64,000 nucleotides of DNA. Source: Notolepis coatsorum (lineage: Eukaryota > Chordata > Actinopteri > Aulopiformes > Paralepididae). The DNA is taken from the NCBI GenBank assembly GCA_963971535.1, contig OZ020589.1:53089509-53153508 (forward strand). Direction: 5' to 3'. Of the stretch, positions 11,369 to 22,605 are shown piece after piece. The notes under the pieces were generated by a model. It saw nothing but the letters and a program-made list of their open reading frames with translations. It was not told where the DNA came from and searched no databases. A program made the position numbers and the translations under genes. Positions within the stretch are counted from its first letter, which is position 1, and every line of letters begins with the position of its first letter.

Positions 11369-11402
11369 GGTACCGCACTTCTATTAAAAAACAAAAAAAA
11401 TA

Positions 11403-11876
11403 GGGCGGTCAGGTGGCGTAACGGAGATTGCGTTCGTCACCAAACCCCGGAGCGGCTCGATTCGCCTGTTCGAATCCAGCTCACAGCTCCGGGGTTGTCA
11501 CCAGCTTGGCTGGCCGTTCACACTAATACAATTGGCAGTATTAGAGGGTGGGAGAAGCTGGAGGGGTGGGTCCGGGTCGTTGTAAACAGCGACTCCTACA
11601 GTTCGGTCGGGGCGCCTGCTAAGCGCGGATAGGACCTGAGTGGGATAGTGTGATCCTTCCACACGCTACGCCCTCTCAATGAGAATCCGCGCTGCCAGGT
11701 GAAAAGAAGCAGTGATTGGCTGGACGTGTGTCGGAGGAAGCACCTGGTAGCCTCCACTCTCCCAGACCGACTGTGGGGGGTAAGTGCGCAGCGACCAGGA
11801 AGGGGGATTGGGAATTGGCATACGACTAACATTGGGATGGGAGAAAATCGGATGAAAAATGGAGGGGAAAAAAAAT
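11403..11876 (+). mobile_element. tRNA-headed SINE, second subfamily
   Basis: The head has GGTGGCGTAACGG (A-box-like) and GTTCGAATCC (B-box-like) about 50 bp apart. The body shares ATACAATTGGCAGTATTAGA and the GGGTGGG block with the SINE at 4707. The 3' part has ACATTGGGATGGGAGAAAAT and an A-rich end. Target duplication not clear because the left flank is A-rich. Confidence 0.65.
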
Positions 11877-12531
11877 GTATTACATTTTTTTATATACCTG
11901 TATATATTCTTTTTATTATTAAGACATGCAAGTTTACCCGCGATCGTGATTAGAAAAAAAATCTAATTCTAGGTCGTAGGAGTCCCGAAACTATTTTAAA
12001 CATGTTTGATAATCTATCCATTTGTCCCTCAACGCTCTGAAGTGTGATAAAAGTAGTAAGGTGTTGCCTGCTCCTTTAAGAGTGATGCATTGTGGGATAT
12101 ATGCCCTTCTCCAACTTAAAACTAACGTTATTTGAGCAAACATTTAACGTTATTATAACACTATTTTAACGTTAGTGAATTTGAATGCACATACATAGCT
12201 AGTTAAATATCACAACTTGTGTCATCATCCCCTGTACTCTACTGCGGTTCAGATTAATACAGGAAAAGGTATACATTGGGGGCTTGAGTCTGGGATATGA
12301 AAATAAATCCTGATTTCATCTGTGAGTTGTAAACTGTATGGAAACGTGAAGTTAGCAATTCTACTTAAAAATGACGCCCTTTTTTTATTTTTCCGCGGAT
12401 GACGCGGTTGTCTGTTCTGCATCCCGCGGTGGCCTTGACACTAGAGCTGCCGCGGTTACCGCATTACCGCGGTATCGCTGTTACATCACGCCCACCGCAG
12501 AGTTGAGCTGAATACCGCATCACCGCTGTTT

Positions 12532-13255
12532 AGCCCAGCACCAGCCAGGTCCCGACGTTAGCTCTCAGAACGATAGCCACGTTAGTTAGCCCAGCACCAG
12601 CCAGGTCCCGACGTTAGCTCTCAGAACGATAGCCACGTTAGTTAGCCCAGCACCAGCCAGGTCCCGACGTTAGCTCTCAGAACGATAGCCACGTTAGTTA
12701 GCCCAGCACCAGCCAGGTCCCGACGTTAGCTCTCAGAACGATAGCCACGTTAGTTAGCCCAGCACCAGCCAGGTCCCGACGTTAGCTCTCAGAACGATAG
12801 CCACGTTAGTTAGCCAGCACCAGCCAGGTCCCGACGTTAGCTCTCAGAACGATAGCCACGTTAGTTAGCCAGCACCAGCCAGGTCCCGACGTTAGCTCTC
12901 AGAACGATAGCCACGTTAGTTAGCCAGCACCAGCCAGGTCCCGACGTTAGCTCTCAGAACGATAGCCACGTTAGTTAGCCAGCACCAGCCAGGTCCCGAC
13001 GTTAGCTCTCAGAACGATAGCCACGTTAGTTAGCCCAGCACCAGCCAGGTCCCGACGTTAGCTCTCAGAACGATAGCCACGTTAGTTAGCCAGCACCAGC
13101 CAGGTCCCGACGTTAGCTCTCAGAACGATAGCCACGTTAGTTAGCCCAGCACCAGCCAGGTCCCGACGTTAGCTCTCACAGAACGATAGCCACGTTAGTT
13201 AGCCCAGCACCAGCCAGGTCCAGACGTTAGCTCTCAGAACGATAGCCACGTTAGG
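12532..13255. repeat. 55/56-bp minisatellite in hAT-E
   Basis: About 13 tandem copies of a unit containing GCACCAGCCAGGTCCCGACG and GAACGATAGCCACGTTAG. Units alternate between CCC and CC at one position (56 or 55 bp). Copies are almost identical, implying recent expansion or homogenisation. Period not a multiple of three; no ORF. Confidence 0.95.
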
Positions 13256-13523
13256 GGACTACAGGTATTCACTCTTGGTCGACGGGAAGGGGAGAGAGGC
13301 GCGTGCCTCAGCTCCTCAACAGACCCGTCCACCGTCTACCTCGAGTGAGCCTCACGTTGTACCTCACTGCAAGCGTCAATAAACAGTGTTCAGTAGCCTA
13401 TGTTGTCTGTGTTTCACTTTCAATAACGAATGCGTGCTTGCCGAATCCCAAACAATATTCATGCTGCAAAGTCATCCTCTAAAGATAGACATTTAGACTA
13501 GAGGCAGGCTATATGCTATAAAG

Positions 13524-14579
13524 CAGGGGTCTCAAACTCAATTTATCTGGGGGCCGCTGGAGGTAGAGTCTGGGTGAGGCTGGGCCGCATCAAATATTCC
13601 ACAAAAAAAGGGTTTCAAGTATTCAAAAAAAAAGTACAACTGATCCAATCTTCTCAATCTTTAGCAATAACATTTCAGAACATGAACAGTTCTTCAGAAC
13701 ATAAACAGTTCTTTCTTCAGGCTTCTCAGTGGTGTCAGTGGACTCATCCACAGCTATGGAAATGCACTGTACATTTTTTTTATTCTATCACAAAGCTGTT
13801 TATAAAAAAAATTGGTAAAAACCATATTATGCGTTTTCATCAATAAATAAATGCCCCACATTTTTTTTATAGATTGGGGGCCCACAAATTGATTCTTTCA
13901 TGGGGCCCAGAATCTCCAGCTACGCCCCTGGCTGGGACTCAGGAATCCTGAGTCCGGATGAACGCATATTTTCCCTTTGAATTGCAGTCGACTTTTCTTT
14001 TACTGACCATCTTTGAAAATGCCATATTTTTCTGCTGGCTGCCTGCTGGCGAAAATAGGCTAATAGCTACATTTATCTCACAGAGATAAAACTGGGAGCG
14101 AGTTTACTGTAGATGCCAACTCTGCTCCGACTTGAACTGAAAGAGAGATACGTCATGCAGTCCGTGAAGACCCGCCCTACTCCCCTACTCTGCCTCTGAT
14201 TCGCAGACTGTGGGTGAGGGGGAAAAACGCTGACGGGACGCGTATGTGATTGGACCAGACTCGTACACAGACAGACAGTGGCAGTGCCGCCGGACATGCA
14301 GAGCACTGCTCGCAGAGGAGAGAGATAGCGAGGATGCATTTTCTTCCACTTTACTTGATATCACTCCGGAATCACGTTTCAACCAAGTCACTAACATAAC
14401 GTTGCTGTCATGAGCCTGCAAGTGATAAAATAAATAAAACTTCCAACTCTCGCGCAACGACTCGGCAAACAGTAGTGCGCAGGCCGCATTAACACTACAC
14501 TTTGATGTCCAGTAGGGGGCCGCAAAATATCATCCCGCGGGCCGCAATTGGCCCGCGGGCCGCGAGTTTGAGACCCCTG
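13524..14579. mobile_element. hAT-A copy 3, innermost shell
   Basis: CAGGGGTCTCAAACTC and GAGTTTGAGACCCCTG ends with exact duplication CTATAAAG (13516-13523, 14580-14587). It keeps the right part of the same nested MITE seen in copy 2 (about 13860-13935), so copies 2 and 3 share an ancestor that had already received it. Confidence 0.9.
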
Positions 14580-14765
14580 CTATAAAGAATAGACTACTAA
14601 AAAAAAAATGCATTCAAAATTTTTTTTTTTTTTTTTTTGTTACCGCAGCGGTTTCAATAGCTTTGCAAATTTGTGTGGTAAGGAAAAAATCAATGCCGCG
14701 GCAGCCCTACTTGACACACCGCGGGATTGCGGTGATGCGGTTATCGCGACAGCCCTAGCTCACAC

Positions 14766-14969
14766 CAAACAGTCTGAGACTACAGAGGAAGGGCAGTCGT
14801 TGGGCTAGTTTGTAACAACAATACTGTCCATCCCATTTCAGTCGATTATCCATGTGGATTCCTTCCTAGGTATTTATATGATGCAAGTGCAACCTGCTCT
14901 ATATCACAGTCGCCAATTACCACAGGGTCATCTACTCTCACTTCTCTCGGGTCATAGATCATCTCTTTG
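14766..14969 (-). pseudogene. Old minus-strand LINE (segment 2 of 3)
   Basis: The minus strand encodes a TKEMIYDPREVRVDDPVV block, then VALASYKYLG, a thumb-region pattern seen in many LINE reverse transcriptases, then a diverged tail. It lies between the insertions of hAT-C and hAT-B and joins in frame order with segment 1 (16328-16745) and segment 3. Confidence 0.6.
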
Positions 14970-14977
14970 GTTTTGGT

Positions 14978-16319
14978 TAGGGATGTCCCGATCCGATCAC
15001 ATGATCGGGGCCGATCACGTGATTTTCAGAGGATCGGGAAAAAAAATACAAATACAATACAAATACAATACAAAAAATAAAAGGGTTTTATTTTATTCAA
15101 CAAACATGACCATGTTCACGTCTTAAACTCATACTGAGGCCTTAGTTTTGGTTTTAAATGACATATCATCATTCATTTATTTATTGTCACACAAGAGCAG
15201 AAGAATTTTCCAAAACAAATGCATTTCCTTGACGTATGGGGAAAATAGCAGATTTCACAACGTGTTGCTCCCGCAACACCGGCAGGTCCACCTGATGACT
15301 CGGAGCAACTAGACTAAATGTCAGAAGTTTGGAAGCATTTTAAAATTGAAACCAAAGCCAGTCCAATAGCCAGTTGCAATGTTTGCAAGGCGGACGTTCC
15401 ACGTTATGTGACTAGAGCGAGCAAAGGAATGGGGGACGGGTGGTGCCAAACAGCTGTTTTGAATGCCTCGTTTGAATGAAGAAAGTTCACCTGGATATTG
15501 ATAACATTCGCTTTGTGAGGATTATTTGTCTGAGTTTCAGACCAAAATGGAGCAAATCATTACGTAAGTCGAACACTGAATGTATACTAAATGCGCAAAC
15601 AGATTGAAACTATTTCTCGTATGGTGAATGTAATGCGAGCCGCCGCGCTCGACTGGGGCTATATGCTAGCGTCAATATATGAGCTACCTTGCAGCTAGCG
15701 TTAGGTAACCATTAGCTGCCTAGCGTTAGCGTTAGCTAACCATTAGCTGCCTAGCGTCAGCGTTACCAATGTTAGCTTGCATGGTATCCAACGCTAGCTC
15801 GGCAGACAGTGAAGTGATGCTACTGTAATGTATAGCTACCTGCCTAGCTAGCGTTAGCTAAAAGAGCCCTCGCAGTGAATCTTTCATGACTCTGCAAGCT
15901 AACTAAGCTTGTGTCATTCGCTAACAAGCTAACTGGCGTGAGGCAGCTAGGCAAGGTAACATTAGCTAGCTATTAATAAACCAGCTAACGTTAGCTAGCA
16001 ATCTTTCTTTACCACAATATAATTGTATGTTCTTTACCTGTAACGTTATTTCACACTCCCGTTTTTTCATCAGTCTCTTGTTGTGAAACTGAACTACGAT
16101 TAAAAATTATTCTAATCTAATTGACGTGGTCATGATTTAAGAATGGTTGTTGTTGCTACTGCTGCTGGGGGGCTTTGTCTCGCTTTGCCAGTTTCTGACA
16201 AATGCGTAAAATTGCGGTTACTAATGTGAAAGATCGGTTCGGGAAAGATCGGTATCGGCAGATACTCAAAATCACATGATTGGGATCGGGAGCAAAAGAA
16301 CGCGATCGGGACATCCCTA
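14978..16319. mobile_element. hAT-B long copy with BED-finger remnant
   Basis: Ends TAGGGATGTCCCGATCC and GATCGGGACATCCCTA, flanked by GTTTTGGT (14970-14977) and GTTCTGGT (16320-16327), an 8-bp duplication with one mismatch. Contains a short zinc-finger ORF at 15318-15479. Its right part (15640-16030) is rich in GCTAGCGTTAGC-type motifs. Confidence 0.85.
15318..15479 (+). pseudogene. BED-type zinc finger, N-terminal stub of a hAT transposase
   Basis: A 53-codon ORF begins MSEVWKHFKIE and contains ASCNVCKADVPR, so the aromatic positions and the CxxC half of a BED finger are present. The His part of the finger is not recognisable before the TGA at 15477-15479, and no catalytic domain follows. 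BED fingers sit at the N-terminus of hAT transposases and bind DNA. Inferred: internal deletion left only exon-1-like sequence. Confidence 0.65.
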
Positions 16320-16327
16320 GTTCTGGT

Positions 16328-16745
16328 GGTATTGAGAATGAGATGATGTCTCTCACAGTAACACCAGACCTGAAAGGAGTCGATCTCTTTAAAGTAAGTA
16401 GAGAGCAGTCGCCAGCCTTCAATAGGATTAGAATAAGTGTGTCGTCTGAAAGTGTCAGGACATGATTGTTAGGCTGCCTGCTGCTACACGCGTTGGTGTC
16501 CAGTGTAAATAGGAGAGGGGAGCTCACCGCACCTTGAGGCACCCCGGTGCTGCAGAATTTGACCTCAGAGTGTGTCATTCACATTGACTTGTTGTGTCCT
16601 GTTGGTAAGAAGAGAATAGAAGAACCATTTGATTATTGAGGGGTTTATCCCCATACTCTTCACTCTCCATACTCATAAGCTTCTGGACAAGCAGGTGAGG
16701 GCGAACAGTATCAAACGCAGAGCTAAAATATGCAAATAGCACCCG
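16328..16745 (-). pseudogene. Old minus-strand LINE (segment 1 of 3), reverse transcriptase core
   Basis: Minus-strand translation shows FDTVRPHLLVQKL, then CSTGVPQGAVSSPLLF, then LTLSDDTLIL: three consecutive reverse-transcriptase blocks (the DD-containing catalytic motif has S instead of the usual A). The first block is in a different frame and has stops. The open part runs 16578-16156 but leaves the LINE at 16320, where it enters hAT-B. 5' end truncated near 16745. Confidence 0.7.
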
Positions 16746-16993
16746 TTCGCCATTATATTATTTCATGATAATAAAGTAGCTATAATGAGTCAATAGATAA
16801 AAAGCAGTAATGGAATGTAGGTTACTCACCCTACTCAGGTACAGTAGGCATCCACACTACACAGCATTTATAGACATAAATAAACTTCATGGCTCATCTA
16901 CTACGCTGGGTATTCAGTAGGTGGTGTCAAAGAGGCAACTACCCATGTGACCTGAGGATACTAGTAAAACATTTTGAAATATTTAATTGCAAA

Positions 16994-17384
16994 TAGGGCT
17001 GCACGAAAAAAAAATCGAGATTCATACATCTATGCAATCTCATTTCTAAATGACAACAATTCTGATGTATTTGCATCAAAATGGAGATCAGTTGCATTAA
17101 AACACTCGCTCCTATTCCCCTATGCATTCACGTCACGCTGCATTCACGTGTTGACTTATTTGCTTCGGAACAATCCCAGTTGCGATATCAATCACTTACA
17201 CGATGTAAAGCAAAACACGCTATTAATTCAACATTCACGTTACTTACTAGGGCTGTCTTAAATACAGTACAACGTTCACTGTGACAAGTGGCTCAAAAGG
17301 TTAATGTCAAGCCCTGCCATGGACTCCTAAGCCAAGCTAAACTAGGATAATGTATGTCAGATAAACAGATGAGACACTGCTAAG
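16994..17384. mobile_element. hAT-like left end, truncated
   Basis: Starts TAGGGCTGCACGA, a common hAT terminal motif; a second TAGGGCTGTC occurs near 17251. No matching right end before the next element. Rest of the stretch is unassigned and non-coding. Confidence 0.3.
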
Positions 17385-18307
17385 TAGGGATGCCCCGATC
17401 ACGTTTTTTGCCACCGATACTGATCACCGATCGTCGTGAGCCATATCGGCCGATACCGATACCGATCGTTTTTGATTAAAAGAAATTAAAATTTATTTTA
17501 TATATATTTTTTTTTTTTTATAAAATATATACCGGTATATTATATAATTAGACTTGTACTTGTATTATCTGCGAGACATCACCACCACGCAACATTGCGC
17601 AACAAGCTCCACTGTCTGTGTGTACTCTAGTAGCCTCGAGCTACGGCCAGGATTCTCCGGAGCTGCACCTGGACCCTATACTCGAGTAGCCTCGAGCTAC
17701 GGCAAGGATTCTCCGGCGCTGCAGCTGGACCCTAGTATTGGTATAACGTTAAATCACATTCACAAGCCCTCAGCTCGAATACGCATCGAATCAGTGTTAT
17801 AAGACATTGATATCAGGAGCTATCTGTAGGGACATTTCGTTTTGAACAGTGAACTAGCTTGCGCTAACGTGAGCTAACAGCTAACAGCTAACAGGTATCA
17901 TACACTCTACTAGACTTTGTGGAGCGTTTGTTTATGTCATGAGCTATCGGTAGCTGGCCGGCTAGATACCGTTCGGTTAGACAATGCCTCATCATGTATT
18001 AAACTAAAAGTGAATAGTTGACTGGGTCATTTTGTAACGGTAGCTAAGCTAACGTTAGCTCAGAGAGACGCCGTCCTCCCGTGTCCCGTCCCACTAGAGT
18101 AGACCACTACTAGACCCGTGTTTACATGCGTGCTGGAGGGATGAGCAGACGCCGCACAACCCGGTGTTGAGACAGAACTCAGCGACAGCAAGTGAAATCG
18201 GTTTTGACGATCGGCGAAAATAAAGCATTATCACCGATCACCGATCGCATATTTATACTAGTTATCGGCCGATAACGACCGGTGGCCGATCGATCGGGGA
18301 ATCCCTA
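17385..18307. mobile_element. hAT-H element
   Basis: Ends TAGGGATGCCCCGATCACG and GATCGGGGAATCCCTA, exact 8-bp duplication CTGCTAAG (17377-17384, 18308-18315). GATC-rich subterminal regions resemble hAT-B. The interior has a duplicated block TAGCCTCGAGCTACGG (17628, 17687) and several AACGTTAGCT motifs. Non-coding. Confidence 0.85.
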
Positions 18308-18315
18308 CTGCTAAG

Positions 18316-18720
18316 CTAACGTTAGTTCTGGATTTTGCTAATGAAGGGCTTAATATCTGAGGCTGCCGCAGCTAATAATAATAATATAAAAGAACAGCCA
18401 TGGTTTGTCAGCACAGATAATTCATCAGTTGGATAACAGATTTCTACCACTACTGAACAAGCCCGGATCACCCTCAGATCCTCCTCACCGCCACACCGCT
18501 CAGTAAGGACTGGAGCGCTTTTCAAAACACCAGGCAACAGCAAGCAAGCAAGCTGGCACTAACGTTACTAGGTCAACAACGTGTGTGTCTGTCTGTGTGC
18601 CCGTCTGCCAGTTCTTCAAGCCAGTGGCCATCAGGCTCCACAACCGGGGGCACAGACTGCTGCCAGCAGCTGGAGAACTAACAGCTGCAGAACTTGAGAA
18701 CTATTAGGACTGTCTGACTC
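18316..18720. other. Unassigned non-coding stretch
   Basis: No recognisable coding region or terminal repeat. Contains a CAGCAGCTGGAGAACTAACA block near 18664 and AACGTTA motifs. Confidence 0.4.
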
Positions 18721-19558
18721 TAAGGGCGTTTTCACACCTGGCTCGTTTGGAGCTGTTGATCCGAAACCTGGAGCGTTTACCCGCTATTTCGGTTCAGTTG
18801 GGCATATATGAACACAGCAATCACATTCTGTTGCGGAACAAAACAAGCGGACCGAGACCACCTAGAGAGGGTGGTCTCGGCGCACTTCCAAACGAACCCG
18901 ACGCGACTCGTATGCTGTGAGAATGCAATCGATTTAGCAAACCGACACAATAATAATAATAGTGAGCCGTGGGTCAACGTGGAGCAGCGATGACTCGGTA
19001 CACTGCCTCGTTGATATTTGGGCAGACGATCGATCACATTCGTCAGATGCTGGAGAACACGCAAGTGTACAGAAAGTTTAGTGACTGTAGTGACGCTGCA
19101 ACAGCAGCACCGTGCGAGACAACACCTCCTCTCTCTCTCTCCCTCTCACTGACTCTCTCTCTCCCTCTCTCTCTCACCGAGAGAATGAATGTGGACTGTT
19201 CCATCGGGGAGCTTCGGTGGTAATGTGAGTGGCTACAGACCGCTGCACTTAAATATAAACATTAGTCTACCTGGAGACTCAATGAGGTTAGGGCTGGGCG
19301 ATATGGCCTAAATATGATATCACGATATTTTCTGACCTTTCGGCGATACACGATACACATCACAATGTTTTTCTTTTTTACCCCAAACAATTCATTATGA
19401 GGCTTACCAAGACAGTATTTGAGTTTGCAAGCTAACATTAAAGACAAAATAAAATACCCATGCATTTAGCATTTTTATATTATATATTAGATTTAGATTA
19501 TTAGATTATATATTGCATATATTTAGCAATGAGATATTATATGATTTAGATATGAAAT

Positions 19559-19702
19559 ATGATGAATTGAAAATGGGGGACCCTGATGTAAACAAGACAA
19601 AAGTCTTTCTCTGGTCTGCATCCCCTTAACAATTGTATGTATTGAGCTGTACTGTACCCATTCTGCAATATGTTAATAAAGTTTTAAATCAATCAATCAA
19701 TA
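19559..19702 (+). mobile_element. LINE-R 3' tail fragment
   Basis: GATGAATTGAAAATGGGGGA to the AATCAATCAATCAATAG tail, matching the 3' UTR of the LINE-R copy at 36790-38107. Severely 5'-truncated retroposed copy. A second, more diverged tail lies at 19757-19868. Confidence 0.75.
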
Positions 19703-20138
19703 GCATTTTAGCATTTTTATGAAACGACTGTATATATGTATGTCTCTAAATGTTTTGATGAATTGAAAATGACCCTTATGTAAAAAAGCCGAAAGTCTTT
19801 TTCTGGTCTTCATCCTCCTGTACTGTACCCATTCTGCAACCCTTTAACAAAGTCTTCACTCATTCATTCTGACGGAAACATAATAATTTTGATTGACAGT
19901 CGAGTCTGCCAATTACGTCACAGCGCTTGCACCCGCCCTGCTGTTCTTAGCACCAATCGGCAAGCGTTATTCGTTTTTGACTTCCTGAATGTCCTGTGTG
20001 CTGAACAACGTCAACAAAGCTACTAACGTTAGCTCCCCGCGGCCGTCGAGTAGGAGACCAGTGCTCCACAGGATGACTAAATGAGGCATAATGATTTTAC
20101 TACAACGAATGTTATAATAAAAGCCTTTCCATACATCT

Positions 20139-20180
20139 GTCTGATTGAAAACTTTATTAACAGACCGCGGAATGGGCATA
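20139..20180 (-). mobile_element. LINE-R tail scrap, minus strand
   Basis: TGATTGAAAACTTTATTAAC followed by AGACCGCGGAATGGG is the inverted tail end of LINE-R. It is part of the module shared with hAT-E copy 2 (54708-54742), so it probably moved with that module rather than inserting here. Confidence 0.55.
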
Positions 20181-21331
20181 TCTCAGCACGGGCTGAGATA
20201 TGAACGAGTAACGTGTGGACAGATTGACGCGACACAATCCTCTTGGGCAAAACATCACGATATCCACGATACGTTGAAAAAGTGTATCGTTAATGAACTG
20301 TACCCGATATTTATATAATATCGTCATATCGCCCAGCCCTAAATGAGGTAATTGTAGATGTCGCCATAAGACGCTTCTGGCCATTTAGTGGGATCATTGT
20401 TTCATTATCCTGGTCGGCTGAAAGGACACTGGCCACCGAAGCTCCCCCCTCTGATGGAACAGTCCACATTCATTCGTGCGTCATCTCGCGTCGTCCAGAC
20501 TCTGTGGGCAATCTGCGCATGTGCATGGGTAATAATAGGTGCTTTAAAATGGGCTTTTTCGCTGCCGATTTAGTTCTGATCGATTAGGAATGGCTCGCGC
20601 CGTGTTCAGGAGATTGAGGCGCATAAAAGACTATTCGATCATGTCTCCAGCACCCCCACAGCTGTATCTGCAACCACTTACATCACGGCTCTCATCCACA
20701 TTCATTCATTTGCTCCCCCGCTCTCTCCTCCCCGATTTCAATGTAACGCGGAGATTCAGGGTTGGGGGGGGGGGGGGGGGGGGCACACCCCAAAATCTGA
20801 CCAATGAGTGATAGTTTGCTCGCGCGTGCGTTTGTTTTGGTCCGTGTGAACACAGCCGTGTGAACACAAACGAACTAAGAATCAAGTGCAACAATTGTAT
20901 CATAATAGTCCCTGAATCGGAACAAAGCAAACGAACTACAGGTGTGAAAACACCCTAAGTCGCTTTCACATCTCTAGGTCGCTTTCACATATAGTTTTGG
21001 TGGACTCTGTGCGGTTCTGGGGGTGAAGTTGCAACATTGTTGCATTCTTCATTTGGTTCGCCTGCGTTCACATAGAAATCTGTGAGGCGGACCGAACCTT
21101 CTGAACAATGTCACGCGGTCGAAAAGGGCGCTTGTCTATTGGACAGTGGAAATGTGTGTGTGGCTGCGAGCCTGTGTGTGTGTGTCTGTGTGTGGACTGC
21201 GAGTCCTCCAGATCAGCGGAGCGGAGGCGAGTATTGACATGGCATTGATCCATGGTTCTATTGAAGCACATTACCACCATCCTCTCGCTAAACAACTTGT
21301 AGACCACGGTGTTTTTATGAGTGCCCACAAC

Positions 21332-22383
21332 TAGGCCTGCCGCGATAAGCAATAAATCGATTAATTGCCGCGATAATTAAAATGAATGCAATGATTTTGA
21401 CGGGCGCGATTAATTGCTATTTGCGCGTTTGTTTTAATGAGGCGGACCCAGTGCCCCTTGTCAGTCACTGTCCGTGTTGGGAGGCGGGCCGCTGGCTTTA
21501 CTACAGAGCACAGCACATTGTGTCTATTCTACTAGCATTAACGTTACTCATACAAACAGAGTAAACACAGTTTTCAATCAATCAATCAATCAACAACAAC
21601 ATTAACGAGACCCTCGTTGTGTCTATTCTGCTAACGCTAACGTTACCTCTCATTGTGTCTATTCTACAAGCGTTAACGTTAGCTAGGCTGTCTATGCTAA
21701 CGTTAACGAGCATTAGGCTAACAAGCTGTAACGTTACCAGTCGCGTCTATTTGCTAACGTTAGCATTAGGTAATAACCGGTTTAAAATGGATGGTGATTA
21801 CCTCACGTTGTGTCTATTCTACTAGCATTAACGTTACTCATACAAACAATCAATAGCGAGTTATATTGATCACGCTATGTACGATAGCCATGCTAAAACG
21901 CTAGCACAACATTAGCACCTAACCTAACAACAAGCCTTAACAAGTCAGCGATCTTTTTGCGAGACTAAACTCTCCGCTCGGTGGCAAATTGTGTTGATGT
22001 CGGTTTTGTTTAATCAATAAATGAGGCAGAATACACAGTGACTGTATCCTTTGTTTATTGCACTTGTGCCTGCTGCAAACATAATGATTATGAAATCCTA
22101 GAGACGCGTCTCTATTCAGTGGTCTGCAGTGTTTCACGTGACTTTTCTGGTACCCAAAAAGTACCTGAAATAATCACAACAATACTTCCGGTCCGGTCGG
22201 TGGGCTTCAAAATAAAAGTCTTAAACACCGGAAAAGACGGAGCGGTGGGCTTCAAAATAAAAGTTTTGGGAAATAAATTTCTCCAAAAAAAAAATTCTCT
22301 AACCGGTCGCAATAATATCGCTTATCGCGATATTTTCGGGGGCAATTAATCGCCCAGCAAAATGTGTTATCGTGGCAGGCCTA
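21332..22383. mobile_element. hAT-J element
   Basis: Ends TAGGCCTGCCGCGATAA and TTATCGTGGCAGGCCTA, exact 8-bp duplication CCCACAAC (21324-21331, 22384-22391). The middle (21600-21850) contains repeated CTATTCTACTAGCATTAACG-type units. A block with GTTTCACGTGACTTTTCTGG near 22130 recurs in hAT-E copy 2. Non-coding. Confidence 0.88.
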
Positions 22384-22458
22384 CCCACAACACAAGTAGC
22401 TGTTTTATTAATAATATAATAAGCCGCGTTTTTTCTTCCTTCTTCCCAAGATGCACAG

Positions 22459-22605
22459 TTAGATGGATAGATGGATAGATAGATGGATAGATAGATGGAT
22501 AGATAGATGGATAGATAGATGGATAGATAGATGGATAGATAGATGGATAGATAGATGGATAGATAGATGGATAGATAGATGGATAGATGGATAGATGGAT
22601 AGATT
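22459..22605. repeat. GATA/GATG tetranucleotide microsatellite
   Basis: Alternating GATAGATAGATG units, about 12 bp period, nearly uninterrupted. Produces spurious long ORFs on the minus strand. Confidence 0.95.

Larger units (their letters stand above)
12442..14709. mobile_element. hAT-E copy 1, nested in hAT-C
   Basis: Ends TAGAGCTGCCGCGGTTACC and TGCCGCGGCAGCCCTA, exact duplication CTTGACAC (12434-12441, 14710-14717). Interior: a 55-56-bp minisatellite and hAT-A copy 3. The second, inverted copy at 54195-55208 lacks both and shows the empty site. Confidence 0.88.
10385..14757. mobile_element. hAT-C, outer shell of a four-level nest
   Basis: Ends TAGGGCTGTCGCGGTATGAC and GTTATCGCGACAGCCCTA, exact duplication GCTCACAC (10377-10384, 14758-14765). 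Subterminal ACCGCGGG motifs repeat near both ends. It contains hAT-D (10482-11368), a SINE (about 11403-11876) and hAT-E (12442-14709); the latter contains a minisatellite and hAT-A copy 3. Own sequence is non-coding. Confidence 0.9.
19289..20341. mobile_element. hAT-I element
   Basis: Ends TAGGGCTGGGCGATATGGCC and CATATCGCCCAGCCCTA, exact 8-bp duplication AATGAGGT (19281-19288, 20342-20349). Contains two LINE-R tails in plus orientation and a fragment in minus orientation. About 19940-20190 is a module shared with hAT-E copy 2. Confidence 0.88.
18724..20955. mobile_element. Harbinger-like element 1
   Basis: Ends GGGCGTTTTCACACCTG and CAGGTGTGAAAACACCC, flanked by TAA at 18721-18723 and 20956-20958. 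A 3-bp TWA-type duplication with G-rich ends fits the PIF/Harbinger superfamily. No transposase or Myb-like protein is visible, so it is non-autonomous. Split by hAT-I at 19289-20341; a 20-base G run lies at 20764-20783. Confidence 0.65.

Noticed and set aside
11249..11632. 127-codon plus ORF
   Set aside because: Runs across a hAT end and a SINE; composite chance frame.
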